A DNA stretch of 34,035 nt from an uncultured Pseudomonadota bacterium. Lineage in GTDB: Bacteria > Myxococcota_A > UBA796 > SXON01. Numbering within the stretch: the stretch's first letter is position 1; every line of letters starts with the position of its first letter. Of the stretch, positions 16,815-24,433 are shown one piece after another. The stretch lies in contig CAJBVW010000196.1 in assembly GCA_903959175.1 (NCBI GenBank), positions 1 to 34,035 on the forward strand, given 5' to 3'. The notes beneath the pieces were generated by a model. The model worked only from the letters and a program-made list of their open reading frames with translations, did not search any database and was not told the DNA's origin. The translations under genes were made by a program, and so were the position numbers.

Positions 16815-18379
16815 CGCGGGCCCGCCATCTTCAGCACCTCGGCGAGGGGCCGCGCGCCGCCGCCCTCGAGCGAGTGGAGGTGCTTGAGCGCGACGTAGGG
16901 ATCCTCCGCGTCGGCGAGCCAGCGGGCGAGCGCGGGGGCGCACGCGGCGAGCGAATACTCGCGTTGGACGGGGATCGAACGGAGGAGCGAGAGCACGCCC
17001 ATCCAGTCCTGCCAGCGGCCGAACAGGTGAAACAAGGTGATACATGCGTCGAGCACGTCGCGGGGGCCGGCGGCGGGGAAGCGCCGCGCGAGCGCCTCTG
17101 CGACGGGTACCGCCTGGCTCACGTCCACGCCGACTTCGCCGCACAGCGCCACGAAGCGGGCGACGGACGCGCCGGCGGGCGCACGGAGGTCCGGAACGTC
17201 GACGCCGCGGTCGCGCAGCTCGGCGATGACGGCGCGGCGGCGGGCCCCGGCGCCGGGGAGCTCCGCCCCGAAGAGGCGGAGGAGCGCGAGGCCCTTGTCG
17301 CCGTCGAGGCCAGCGGCGAGGAGGGCGCCCAGCGTGTCGTCGTCCCAGCGCGCGAGGGAGGCGGCGACGTCGGCGGGATCGAGGGCGAGGGAGAGGACGG
17401 CCGCGGCGGCTGCGCGGGCGCCGTTGGTGCCGGCGGGCGCGACGGGGGCGAGCGCGTCGAGGAGGCCGGGGATGTCCTGGACGCGGCGGGCGACGGGCCC
17501 GAGCGCGGCGCCGAGGGCGCGGGCGGCCTGGTCGTCCGCGAGCTTCTCTTGCGGGAGGAACACGGTGGGGACGCCGACGAAGCGCAGCTCGTGCACGCTA
17601 TTGTAGCCCCCGGCGGACACCGCGGCGTCCGCGCCGGGGAGGAGCTCCATCGCGGCGTAGCGGTCCAGCCAGGTGATGCCCTCGCCGCGCCGCTCGGGGC
17701 CCTGGTAGAGCGGCCCCGCGGCCACGACCGCGTGCCAGCCGGCGCCGCGCACGGCGTCCACCACGCGGGGGAGCACGGTCGCGGTGCTCGGGTCCCCGCC
17801 GCCGCCGAGGGCCACCCAACATGCTCGCTTCCCGTCGGGTACGCCGAGGGCGGCGCGCGCCGCGGCGCGGGAGTGCAGCTCGGGGCGCTCGCGCAGCAGG
17901 ATGGGGGAGGCGACCTCGTCCGGGACGATCACGCGGTCGTAGAGCGGCAGCAGCGCGTCGAACGCGGCCTCCTTCTCGGCCTCGGGCTTCATGGCGCGCC
18001 GCACCAGCACGCGGCGCCGCACCAGCTCCAGCGCCGCCGCGAGCTCGCCGAAGCTGCCCGCGGGGAAGGTGTCGACCACGAGCACGTCGGGCTGGAGCGT
18101 CGCGACCGCCTGGAGCACCCACGCGCGCGCGACGGCGAGGTAGCGGGCGGGCTCCAGCCCCGCGTCCCGCATCATCGACTTCGACGGGATCTTGATCGAC
18201 GGGATGCCCTCCCGCCGCGCGAGGGTGTCGGCCTCGGAGGAGGTGAGCACCCAGCACTCCGCCTTGACGCCCGCGGCGCCCGCGAGCCGCCGCACCCAGC
18301 GCAGGATCGCGAGCTGACGTGTCAGGTGGCCCATCCCGCGGCCGTTGATGGCGTAGCCGAGCACGCGGACGGTCTTCAT
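16811..18379 (-). CDS. GT-B glycosyltransferase (MurG/GT28-like) with helical C-terminal extension
   Basis: 522 residues, first gene of the operon. The N-terminus YAINGRGMGHLTRQLAI is the glycine-rich loop of MurG-like and macrolide-type GT-B glycosyltransferases. WVALGGGGDP marks the start of the second Rossmann half, and AAVSAGGYNSVHELRFVGVPTVFLPQ is the typical sugar-nucleotide binding block. It probably transfers a sugar from a nucleotide donor. The last 150 or so residues are an Ala/Leu-rich helical extension not seen in minimal family members. The ATG at 18377-18379 is chosen over a GTG three codons upstream. A TTAGGT element about 30 bases upstream may be the -10. Acceptor and sugar are unknown. 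Confidence 0.87.
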   Translation of the reverse strand: MKTVRVLGYAINGRGMGHLTRQLAILRWVRRLAGAAGVKAECWVLTSSEADTLARREGIPSIKIPSKSMMRDAGLEPARYLAVARAWVLQAVATLQPDVLVVDTFPAGSFGELAAALELVRRRVLVRRAMKPEAEKEAAFDALLPLYDRVIVPDEVASPILLRERPELHSRAAARAALGVPDGKRACWVALGGGGDPSTATVLPRVVDAVRGAGWHAVVAAGPLYQGPERRGEGITWLDRYAAMELLPGADAAVSAGGYNSVHELRFVGVPTVFLPQEKLADDQAARALGAALGPVARRVQDIPGLLDALAPVAPAGTNGARAAAAAVLSLALDPADVAASLARWDDDTLGALLAAGLDGDKGLALLRLFGAELPGAGARRRAVIAELRDRGVDVPDLRAPAGASVARFVALCGEVGVDVSQAVPVAEALARRFPAAGPRDVLDACITLFHLFGRWQDWMGVLSLLRSIPVQREYSLAACAPALARWLADAEDPYVALKHLHSLEGGGARPLAEVLKMAGPR

Positions 18380-18466
18380 CGGGGGCACGCACGGAGCATC
18401 GGTACGACCTAAGTCGCGTCCGGGCGCCGGGCACCCTACGGCGCGGCGTGGTCAGCGCGGGCCCGA

Positions 18467-18530
18467 GCGGCTAAGCCGCCGGGGCCCGGATCTCCGGGCG
18501 CGATCGGAAGGGAGGCCCGCTCTGGCGGGC
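18467..18530 (+). promoter_or_regulatory. Cluster of three small hairpins in the threonine dehydrogenase leader
   Basis: Three perfect or near-perfect short inverted repeats lie in a row in the 190-base divergent gap: GCGGCTAAGCCGC (18467-18479), CCCGGATCTCCGGG (18485-18498) and GCCCGC-TCTG-GCGGGC (18515-18530). They sit 40-100 bases before the TTG start at 18570. They could form an attenuator-like leader or be part of the divergent promoter region. No known riboswitch consensus was recognised. In DNA this GC-rich, short palindromes are common by chance. Confidence 0.3.
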
Positions 18531-18569
18531 TCGAAGGCCCTGCCGGCGTACGGTCTCACGGAGGCGATC

Positions 18570-19562
18570 TTGGCGCGAGTCCTGGTGATTGGGGTAGGGC
18601 AGATCGGGTCGGAGCTCGGCCCGGCGTTGGTGGAGCAGGGGCACGAGGTGGTCCTCGCGGATCGCCTGCCGCCCGAGGAGACCGCCGGCTGGGACGTGCT
18701 CCAGAAGGGCCTCGGCGCGGACGGCGTGCGCAAGCGCTGGCACCGGCTCGACGTCTCGGACACCCCCGCGCTCACCGGGCTCCTCCGCGAGCTGCGCCCC
18801 GACGTGACCTACCACCTCGCCGCCCTCCTCTCGGCCACCGGCGAGAAGAACCCCGACCTCTGCTGGCGCATCAACGTCGACACGACGCGGGAGGTCATCT
18901 CGACCCTCTCGTCGTTCAACGCCGCCGTCGCCCCGCGCCTCGTCGTGCCCTCCTCCATCGCCGCGTTCGGCCCCCTCCCTGGGGAGGAGATCCCGGCCGT
19001 CACGCCCGACCTCTACCCGATGATGCCCACGTCCATGTACGGCATCACCAAGGTCGCCGGCGAGCTCCTCGGCGCCTACGCCGCGGCCAAGCAGAACGTC
19101 GACTTCCGCGGCCTCCGCTTCCCCGGCCTGCTCAACACGGCGCCCCCGGGCGGCGGCTCGTCCGACTTCGCGAACATGATGTACTTCGCCGCGGCCGCGG
19201 GTAAGCACGAGGTCGAGGTGTTCTGCCGTCCCGACACGCGCATCCCGTTCATGTACATGCCGGACGCCGTCAAGGCCATCATCGAGGTCGCCATGGCCCC
19301 CGCCGCGCGCCTCTCCCGCCGCACCTACAACGTCGCCGCCATGTCGCCCTCCGCCGCCGACATCGCCGCTGCCCTCCGTGCCCGCGTCGGCCGCTTCGAC
19401 GTGCGCTACGTCCCCGACTTCCGCCAGGCCATCCTCGACTCCTGGCCCCGCGCCCTCGAGGACTCCCCCGCCCGCGCCGATTGGGACTGGAAGCCCACCT
19501 GGGACCTCGAGTCCATGACCGACGACCTCCTCGCGCAGCTCGGCTGGAATAAGCCCGCGTAG
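18570..19562 (+). CDS. L-threonine 3-dehydrogenase, SDR (GalE-like) type
   Basis: 330 residues of the extended short-chain dehydrogenase family. The NAD-binding motif is VIGVGQIG (residues 6-13), and the catalytic pair is Tyr157 and Lys161 in MYGITKVAGELL. Segments LSATGEKNPDLCWRINVDT, LRFPGLLNTAPPGGG and CRPDTRIPFMYMPDAVKA are hallmarks of the GalE-like L-threonine 3-dehydrogenases rather than UDP-sugar epimerases. The enzyme oxidises threonine to 2-amino-3-oxobutyrate using NAD+, and the product is then split to glycine and acetyl-CoA. The start is TTG with a good GGAG about six bases upstream. The partner ligase gene (kbl) is not in the window. It is convergent with the next gene across a GATGTATCA repeat. 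Confidence 0.9.
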   Translation: MARVLVIGVGQIGSELGPALVEQGHEVVLADRLPPEETAGWDVLQKGLGADGVRKRWHRLDVSDTPALTGLLRELRPDVTYHLAALLSATGEKNPDLCWRINVDTTREVISTLSSFNAAVAPRLVVPSSIAAFGPLPGEEIPAVTPDLYPMMPTSMYGITKVAGELLGAYAAAKQNVDFRGLRFPGLLNTAPPGGGSSDFANMMYFAAAAGKHEVEVFCRPDTRIPFMYMPDAVKAIIEVAMAPAARLSRRTYNVAAMSPSAADIAAALRARVGRFDVRYVPDFRQAILDSWPRALEDSPARADWDWKPTWDLESMTDDLLAQLGWNKPA

Positions 19563-19569
19563 ACCCTCG

Positions 19570-19604
19570 GATGTATCAGGCCTGTATCACGATGTATCAG
19601 GCCT
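19570..19604. repeat. GATGTATCA repeat pair at a convergent junction
   Basis: The exact 14-mer GATGTATCAGGCCT occurs at 19570-19583 and 19591-19604, with a partial copy (GTATCAC) between them. It lies between the convergent stops of the threonine dehydrogenase (19562) and the coiled-coil protein (19626). It has the same core as the arrays at 6491 and 9878. Confidence 0.8.
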
Positions 19605-19625
19605 GATCCCCGCCCCGTCGCGCCC

Positions 19626-20900
19626 CTACGAGATGTCGCCCACGTCCGCGAGCACCTGCGTCGCGGCCAGGGCGTCGCCGCGGTCGTGCTCCCAGCGCGG
19701 GTCGGTCACGACGACCACGTCCGGGTTGCGGTCGTACCAGCCGCGCAGGCGGGGCGTGAAGATGCCCGGGCGGTGGTTGTCGTTCATCAGCAGCCACCAC
19801 ATCTCGGGGGGCTGCGCGAGGTCGAAGCGGTCGTAGTCGTCGTAGCGGACGATGCGGTGCACCGTGGCGCGGGCCTTGTCGCGGCGGGCGCGCTGCGCGA
19901 GCAGCTTCTGCTCCACCTGGTCCGGCATCGTCACCTGGAGGTGCGCCTTCTTGGGGCGCGCCAGCTTCTGCGCCTTGGCCGAATACTTGTGCCGGGCGCC
20001 CACCAGCGCCTCCCGCGACGGGACCAGCCACGCCGTCTCCATCTCGTTCAGCGCGTCGATCTTCGCGGAGAGGCCGGACAGCCGCTTGAGGTGGACGAGC
20101 ACGCCGCGGTCGTCTCCCGCCCAGCTCGCGAGGAGCGGGATGTCCGCGCGCTCCAGGTGCGTGGCGAGCACGCCCTGGCACTCCTCCAGGTAGATCGTGG
20201 CGAGGTTGGCGAGGCGCCACGCGGCCTGATCGTGCTTGCGGACGTGGTCGTGCACCGCGCCGATGCCCTGCTGGATGCGCGCGACCTCCTCCCGCCACTT
20301 GTCCCGCGGGCCCCGCGCGGCCTCGTAGGCGGGCAGCACGTCGTCGCCGAAGTCGTCCAGGCCGAGGGTGGCGCAGATGCGGTCACCCGCAGCCCAGTGC
20401 CGCCAGTAGCTGGGCTGCCACCAGCGCTCCTCGAAGCCGGGCGTGTCGTAGCCGAGCTCGACCAGCTCGGTGAAGCCCTCCAGGTGCTCGAAGCGCTCGG
20501 CCTCGCGCTCCCAGGGCTCCAGCAGGTCCTTCGCCTCGGCGAGCGAGCGCGTGAGGCTGCCGTACGGCCCGACGAGCTGCTCGCGCTTCGCCCACTTCTC
20601 GTCGCCCACGAGCTTCGCGACCTGCGCCTGGAGCTTCTTCTCCTCGCGGGCCAACGCGTCCAGCGGGCGCCGCGTCGTGAACCCGCGGAACCCCGTGCGC
20701 CGCTCCGCCTCGGCGAAGGCGGCCTCGGTCAGCTCGGGCAGGTACACCTTCGCGAGCGTGTTCGCCAGGGAAGACCGCTCCTTCTCCAGGGCGGTGACGG
20801 CGCTCCCGATCTCCCCGGTGAGCGTGCCGATATCCGAGAGCTCGTCCTCCGCGAGGGAGGCGTAGCGAGAGAATTCCGAGGCGGCGTCGCGACCGAGCAT
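19626..20900 (-). CDS. Coiled-coil protein of unknown function
   Basis: 424 residues from the ATG at 20898-20900 (MLGRDAASEFSRYASLAEDE). I do not recognise a family. The first 150 residues are strongly helical with heptad-like spacing (IGSAVTALEKERSSLANTLAKV, LAREEKKLQAQVAKLV), so a coiled coil is likely. The middle has aromatic-rich WWQPSYWRHWAAGDR. The end has HRIVRYDDYDRFDLAQPPEMWWLLMND and RPGIFTPRLRGWYDRNPDVVVVTD. No signal peptide or membrane helix is visible, so it should be cytoplasmic. The longer start at 20975 in the ORF track is less likely because its added residues are low-complexity. A lone GATACATC lies seven bases upstream of the ATG and could form part of the -10 region. Confidence 0.75.
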   Translation of the reverse strand: MLGRDAASEFSRYASLAEDELSDIGTLTGEIGSAVTALEKERSSLANTLAKVYLPELTEAAFAEAERRTGFRGFTTRRPLDALAREEKKLQAQVAKLVGDEKWAKREQLVGPYGSLTRSLAEAKDLLEPWEREAERFEHLEGFTELVELGYDTPGFEERWWQPSYWRHWAAGDRICATLGLDDFGDDVLPAYEAARGPRDKWREEVARIQQGIGAVHDHVRKHDQAAWRLANLATIYLEECQGVLATHLERADIPLLASWAGDDRGVLVHLKRLSGLSAKIDALNEMETAWLVPSREALVGARHKYSAKAQKLARPKKAHLQVTMPDQVEQKLLAQRARRDKARATVHRIVRYDDYDRFDLAQPPEMWWLLMNDNHRPGIFTPRLRGWYDRNPDVVVVTDPRWEHDRGDALAATQVLADVGDIS

Positions 20901-21038
20901 GGCGGGGATGTATCGGGGGGCGGGGGTGGGGGCGAGGGTGCGGGAGCGACGGGGGGTGGCGTCGACGAGGTGCATGAAGTCGGGGCAGGTGGCGATGCAT
21001 CATCGACGTGGGGAGGGGTGAGGGTAGCGACCGTGCGG

Positions 21039-21175
21039 CTACCCCCGCGTCAGGGTGGCCACGCGGCGAGTTCGCACCCGCCCGATGAGCTCGCCGAAGT
21101 CCTTGTCGTCCGTGAGGAGCACCTGACGGCGGGGTCGGCGGTGATGCGCGCGAGGTCGGCCATGAGCAGCTACAA
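21039..21175 (-). pseudogene. Remnant of a PIN-like (DUF5615-like) toxin gene
   Basis: On the minus strand the segment reads LLMADLARITADPAV. After a one-base shift near 21124 it continues as VLLTDDKDFGELIGRVRTRRVATLTRG and a stop. The VLLTDDKDFGEL block is typical of the C-terminal half of PIN-like DUF5615 proteins. No N-terminal half is present, so this is a frameshifted fragment. It lies between the coiled-coil gene and the serine recombinase. I see nothing else in the rest of the 20901-21254 gap. Confidence 0.55.
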
Positions 21176-21254
21176 CCGGTAGTCTGCTCGCGGTTCGAGC
21201 CGAGGGCGACCCTTGCGCGTCGTCCTCGCCGCCTGCACCCTCGCGGCTACCTCC

Positions 21255-22916
21255 TCAACCACAGGAGGTGGGGCCACTTGCGCGCGGTCGAGGCGCGGAG
21301 ACCTCCATGCACGTGGCCCACCCTCGGTTTATCCGGCGTGACCCCTCAGGCGGGCCGTCGGGTGCTTGGTGACGAAACGGGGGCTCGTCCTTCAGTGCGT
21401 ACTGGACGTGAGCCCCGCCCTCGTCGAGGGTGACGCGTTCGAGCAGGCGGTCGAGCGCCTCGCGGCGTAGTTCGAGGGGCTTGTCGGTCCAAGCCTGGAG
21501 CACCCGGGCGCGGAACTTCTCCGGGTCGGCCTTCTCGGCCGCGGGCAGCTCGCGGCGCTGAGGCATCGACGCCAGCTTCAGTTGGGCGGTCTCGCGCTGG
21601 GCGATCATCGGGGCGTTCAGCGCCTTCGCGTCGGCCGGCGCGATGATGCCGTCGATGACCGACTGACCGACTACGCGGACCTTGCGGTCGAGCTCGGCGA
21701 TGGTGGCCTCCAGCGCGGCGCGGTCCTGCGCGATGGAGTCGGGCGCATCGGCCAGCTCGACGAGCGAGCGGTCGATGAGAGCGCTGACGTTCTGCTTCGT
21801 GAGCACCTCGCTGGCGATGTAGTCGAGCAGGCCCGGGTCCATCACATCGCCACGGACCGTCAGCCCGAGGCAGTTCTCCTTGTTCTCCTGTCGCGTCGCG
21901 CAGACGTAGTAGTAATAGTCGGCCTTTCCCGAGCGTCCGCCGACGGTGACACACACCCGCCCGCCACACGTCCCGCACCGCAGCCAGGGCGTGAACAGGC
22001 CGTGCTCGCCAAGCCGAATCGGGTTGTGACCGTTGCTCCCTTCGGTCTTGGCACGCTCACGGAGCTTGCGGATCGCGGCGACCCGCACGAAGTCGTCGTC
22101 GGTGACCGCCGCGGGATGGGCATCCCTCGCCACGATCTCGCCGTCGTAGACGACGTGGCCTGCGTACACCCGGCTTGTGAGCAGCTGTTGGATGTGCTTG
22201 CGCCGCCAAGTTCCGCCGTGGCGCTCGCGGGGGAGGTCGGCGCGGCCGGGCGGATTGACCCCTTCGCGGGTCAGCTTCTCGGCGAGGCGCTTTCCGCCGT
22301 CGCGGCCGTCGAGGTACTCGGCGAACACGCGCTTCACCGTCTCGAAGTCGGCGCGGGTCTGGTCGGTGACGACGAGGCGGCCGCCGACGAGGGCGTAGCC
22401 GAAGGGGGCGTGTCCGTACTGCCACTGGCCCTTCTCCGCCTGGCTGCGCATCCCGCGCTGGACGTTGCGGGAGAGCTCCTCCGAGTAGCGCTCGGCCAGC
22501 CACGCGAGGATCGGGCGGATCAGCTTGCGGAACGACTTGTCGCCGGCGTCGGGCTCGGTGAGCGAGATCACGTCGACGTCAGCCTCGTCGAGGGTCGCGA
22601 GCGCGCGCAGGCAGTCGAACATGTTGCGAGCGACGCGCGAGAAGGCCCACACATAGAGCCGGTCGATCCTTTGGAAAGGGACCGCGCGCTTCTGCTTGGC
22701 GTCCCGCTGTGCCTCCGCGCGACGGAGGAGGGCCTGGTACGCCGCGCGCTTCTTCGCGGTGCGTCCGCTGATCCCCTCGTCGATGAACCACAGATCGTCG
22801 GGGATGGTGACACCATCGGCGGCGGCGCGACGGGAGATTTCTTCGCGTTGTTGCTCGATGCTCTTGTCCTGGCGGGGGTCCGAGCAGCGAAGGTAGGCGG
22901 CGCCGATGACGGGCAT
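21255..22916 (-). CDS. Large serine recombinase
   Basis: 553 residues. The N-terminal resolvase domain starts AAYLRCSDPRQDKSIEQQ, with Ser12 the likely nucleophile and Arg10 beside it; WAFSRVARNMFDCLRAL and YSEELSRNVQRGMRSQAEKG are the usual later blocks. A recombinase domain follows (FGYALVGGRLVV...VKRVFAEYLDG). A zinc ribbon begins RCGTCGGRV and is followed by a helical C-terminus. This is the architecture of phage and element integrases that join attP and attB sites. The ATG at 22914-22916 is the true start; the track's longer frame is a shadow. The gene lies at the left edge of the putative element, with its 3' end toward the chromosomal side. The att core could not be located by eye. Confidence 0.92.
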   Translation of the reverse strand: MPVIGAAYLRCSDPRQDKSIEQQREEISRRAAADGVTIPDDLWFIDEGISGRTAKKRAAYQALLRRAEAQRDAKQKRAVPFQRIDRLYVWAFSRVARNMFDCLRALATLDEADVDVISLTEPDAGDKSFRKLIRPILAWLAERYSEELSRNVQRGMRSQAEKGQWQYGHAPFGYALVGGRLVVTDQTRADFETVKRVFAEYLDGRDGGKRLAEKLTREGVNPPGRADLPRERHGGTWRRKHIQQLLTSRVYAGHVVYDGEIVARDAHPAAVTDDDFVRVAAIRKLRERAKTEGSNGHNPIRLGEHGLFTPWLRCGTCGGRVCVTVGGRSGKADYYYYVCATRQENKENCLGLTVRGDVMDPGLLDYIASEVLTKQNVSALIDRSLVELADAPDSIAQDRAALEATIAELDRKVRVVGQSVIDGIIAPADAKALNAPMIAQRETAQLKLASMPQRRELPAAEKADPEKFRARVLQAWTDKPLELRREALDRLLERVTLDEGGAHVQYALKDEPPFRHQAPDGPPEGSRRINRGWATCMEVSAPRPRASGPTSCG

Positions 22917-22962
22917 GGGGGAGGCTCTTGGGTGGGAGGTCAGTTGGACATAATTACGGCGG

Positions 22963-23463
22963 CTATGCGACTGCCCGGACGAAGGATTCTTCGAGGTCGC
23001 CGAGGCCGAGGCACGAGACGAAGGCCGGCAGGGACGGGATACCGGACGACGTGAACGACGGGCCCACCACGGGAACGCGGGGACGAAGCCGCGGCGCGTG
23101 GTCGCGGATGGTCGCGAGGAGCGCGAGGACGACCTTGTACTCATCCCCGACGAGGGGCCTGGCGCGCTCGGCGACGACATCCAGCGCCGCGGGGAAGTTC
23201 CGGTTCGCGGCGGCCACGGCGAGCGGGCGCGACTGCGACCCCGGCGACCACAGGCGCACGGTGGGGACCGGCGCGGTGAGGAAGTCGTCGCTTCCCCCGA
23301 TCATCCCGCGCGGACCCATGACCTCGAGGCGCGTGCTCGTGCCGTCCTCGCGATCGAAGGCGTAGAACAGGGAGCGCCCCTTGGACAGCGAGTTCCGCAG
23401 GAAGGCGACGTGCTTGGCGATGTACCGCTCCTCGCGGGCGGCGACGGCGGATGCGAGCCTCAT
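22963..23463 (-). CDS. Hypothetical protein co-transcribed with XRE regulator
   Basis: 166 residues from the ATG at 23461-23463, which overlaps the regulator stop by four bases (ATGA). I do not recognise a family. The sequence is soluble and mixed: an N-terminal helix (AREERYIAKHVAFLRNSLSKG), a strand-rich middle (FYAFDREDGTSTRLEVMGPRG), and a helical stretch VVAERARPLVGDEYKVVLALLATIRDHA. No membrane segment or catalytic motif is visible. Coupling with the XRE gene suggests a partner protein, perhaps a co-repressor, anti-repressor or toxin-like partner. Its stop lies 46 bases before the recombinase start, so all three could share a transcript. Confidence 0.65.
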   Translation of the reverse strand: MRLASAVAAREERYIAKHVAFLRNSLSKGRSLFYAFDREDGTSTRLEVMGPRGMIGGSDDFLTAPVPTVRLWSPGSQSRPLAVAAANRNFPAALDVVAERARPLVGDEYKVVLALLATIRDHAPRLRPRVPVVGPSFTSSGIPSLPAFVSCLGLGDLEESFVRAVA

Positions 23464-24023
23464 TGCCGTGCCTTCCGGGGCGAGAAGATCGCCGCGATCG
23501 TCGGTCCGTCGGCGCGTGCATTCGCGTCGACCTTCTTCGCGAAGTCCACGACGAAGCTCCAGACGGCGGGCGGAAACTTGGCGATGTCGTCCTCGGTGAA
23601 CCCGTCGGGCCGGAACAGCTCGTGGAGCATCAGCCGGTTGAACCGCCGCTCGTGCAGGTTCGCCAGCTCCTCGGCCACCTCCTCGGGCAGCTCGTACCGG
23701 ATGCCGACCTCGTGGAGCATCTGCCGCTCGTCCACCTCGTAGAGCCGCGCAAGCTTGCGCAGCAGCGTGACGTCCGGCATCGACCGGAGGTCGTACTGTT
23801 CCATCTGCGCGAGGTAGGTGTGGGAGATCCCGACCTTTCCCGCGGCGGCACGCAGCGAGAGGTTCGCGTCCTCGCGGGCCTGGGCGAGGTAGCCGCCGAA
23901 CGCCGGATTGGAGCCCCACAGGAGGCGGATCAGGCCACTCTTGCCCTCGGCGTCGGGGTCGTTGGGGACGGCGCCGGCCGTGAGGGCGAGCGGGGAGACG
24001 ATGCGGGGGTGCGGACGGGGCAC
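23460..24023 (-). CDS. XRE-family HTH regulator
   Basis: 187 residues. The helix-turn-helix is FGGYLAQAREDANLSLRAAAGKVGISHTYLAQMEQYDLRSM, about residues 40-85, with typical XRE spacing. The C-terminal half is helical (YEVDERQMLHEVGIRYELPEEVAEELA) and probably mediates oligomerisation or ligand sensing. The ORF track start at 24047 lies inside the -10 hexamer, so the GTG at 24021-24023 with upstream GAGAGG is chosen. By position it resembles the master repressor of an integrative element, divergent from the replication genes. It overlaps the next gene by four bases. Confidence 0.82.
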   Translation of the reverse strand: MPRPHPRIVSPLALTAGAVPNDPDAEGKSGLIRLLWGSNPAFGGYLAQAREDANLSLRAAAGKVGISHTYLAQMEQYDLRSMPDVTLLRKLARLYEVDERQMLHEVGIRYELPEEVAEELANLHERRFNRLMLHELFRPDGFTEDDIAKFPPAVWSFVVDFAKKVDANARADGPTIAAIFSPRKARQ

Positions 24024-24046
24024 GGGGGACCTCTCGGGTGGCGACA

Positions 24047-24075
24047 CATATAGGACACCGAACTGGAGTCGTCAA
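24047..24075 (-). promoter_or_regulatory. Sigma-70-type promoter of the regulator operon with repeated GTGTC boxes
   Basis: On the minus strand TTGACG (24070-24075) and TATATG (24047-24052) are separated by exactly 17 bases, close to the consensus. The -10 is flanked by direct GTGTC repeats, one on each side, a plausible operator for the adjacent XRE protein. The predicted transcript would begin near 24040, downstream of the ORF-track start codon. Confidence 0.75.
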
Positions 24076-24131
24076 GTTGCCATAGGCTGGTCGCGCGAGT
24101 AAAGGATCGCTGTCCACTTCGGAGCCTAACC

Positions 24132-24380
24132 GTGACCACTCACCCCTTCGCCATCTACCTCCGGCCCACCGCCATCGCGGCCGTCCTGTTCCGCCACCAC
24201 CTCTGCCAGGAGGGCTTCGCCTCGGAGATCGGCGTCTCCCGCCAGCACTGGTCGAGCCTGTTCAACCGGCGCCGCGCGCTCTCGCCGAAGGTGCGCCGCG
24301 CGTTGCTCGCGAACCCGCGGCTCGCCGGCGTTCCCGAGGCCGAGCTGTTCGAGGTCGTGGCCCTCCCCGCCGCCGCCTGA
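24132..24380 (+). CDS. Small HTH (Cro/XRE-like) protein
   Basis: 82 residues from a GTG with GGAG upstream. The segment FRHHLCQEGFASEIGVSRQHWSSLFNRRRALSPKVRRALLAN has the Cro/XRE helix-turn-helix pattern (SEIGVSRQHWSSLFN). It is divergent from the repressor operon across about 110 bases and reads toward the VapE-type gene. This is the usual position for a Cro-like or activator gene of a temperate element. It is too short to carry another domain. Its role in switching on replication is inferred from position only. Confidence 0.7.
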   Translation: MTTHPFAIYLRPTAIAAVLFRHHLCQEGFASEIGVSRQHWSSLFNRRRALSPKVRRALLANPRLAGVPEAELFEVVALPAAA

Positions 24381-24433
24381 CCTGACCCTCCCCCCGCGTC
24401 CGCCGAGCGTCCGTCCGGGCGCCTGGCGGAGCC

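Noticed and set aside
21185-21215. tRNA gene fragment (GGTTCGAGCC resembles a T-loop)
   Set aside because: The flanking bases do not form the T-arm stem and no acceptor or anticodon arm can be drawn.
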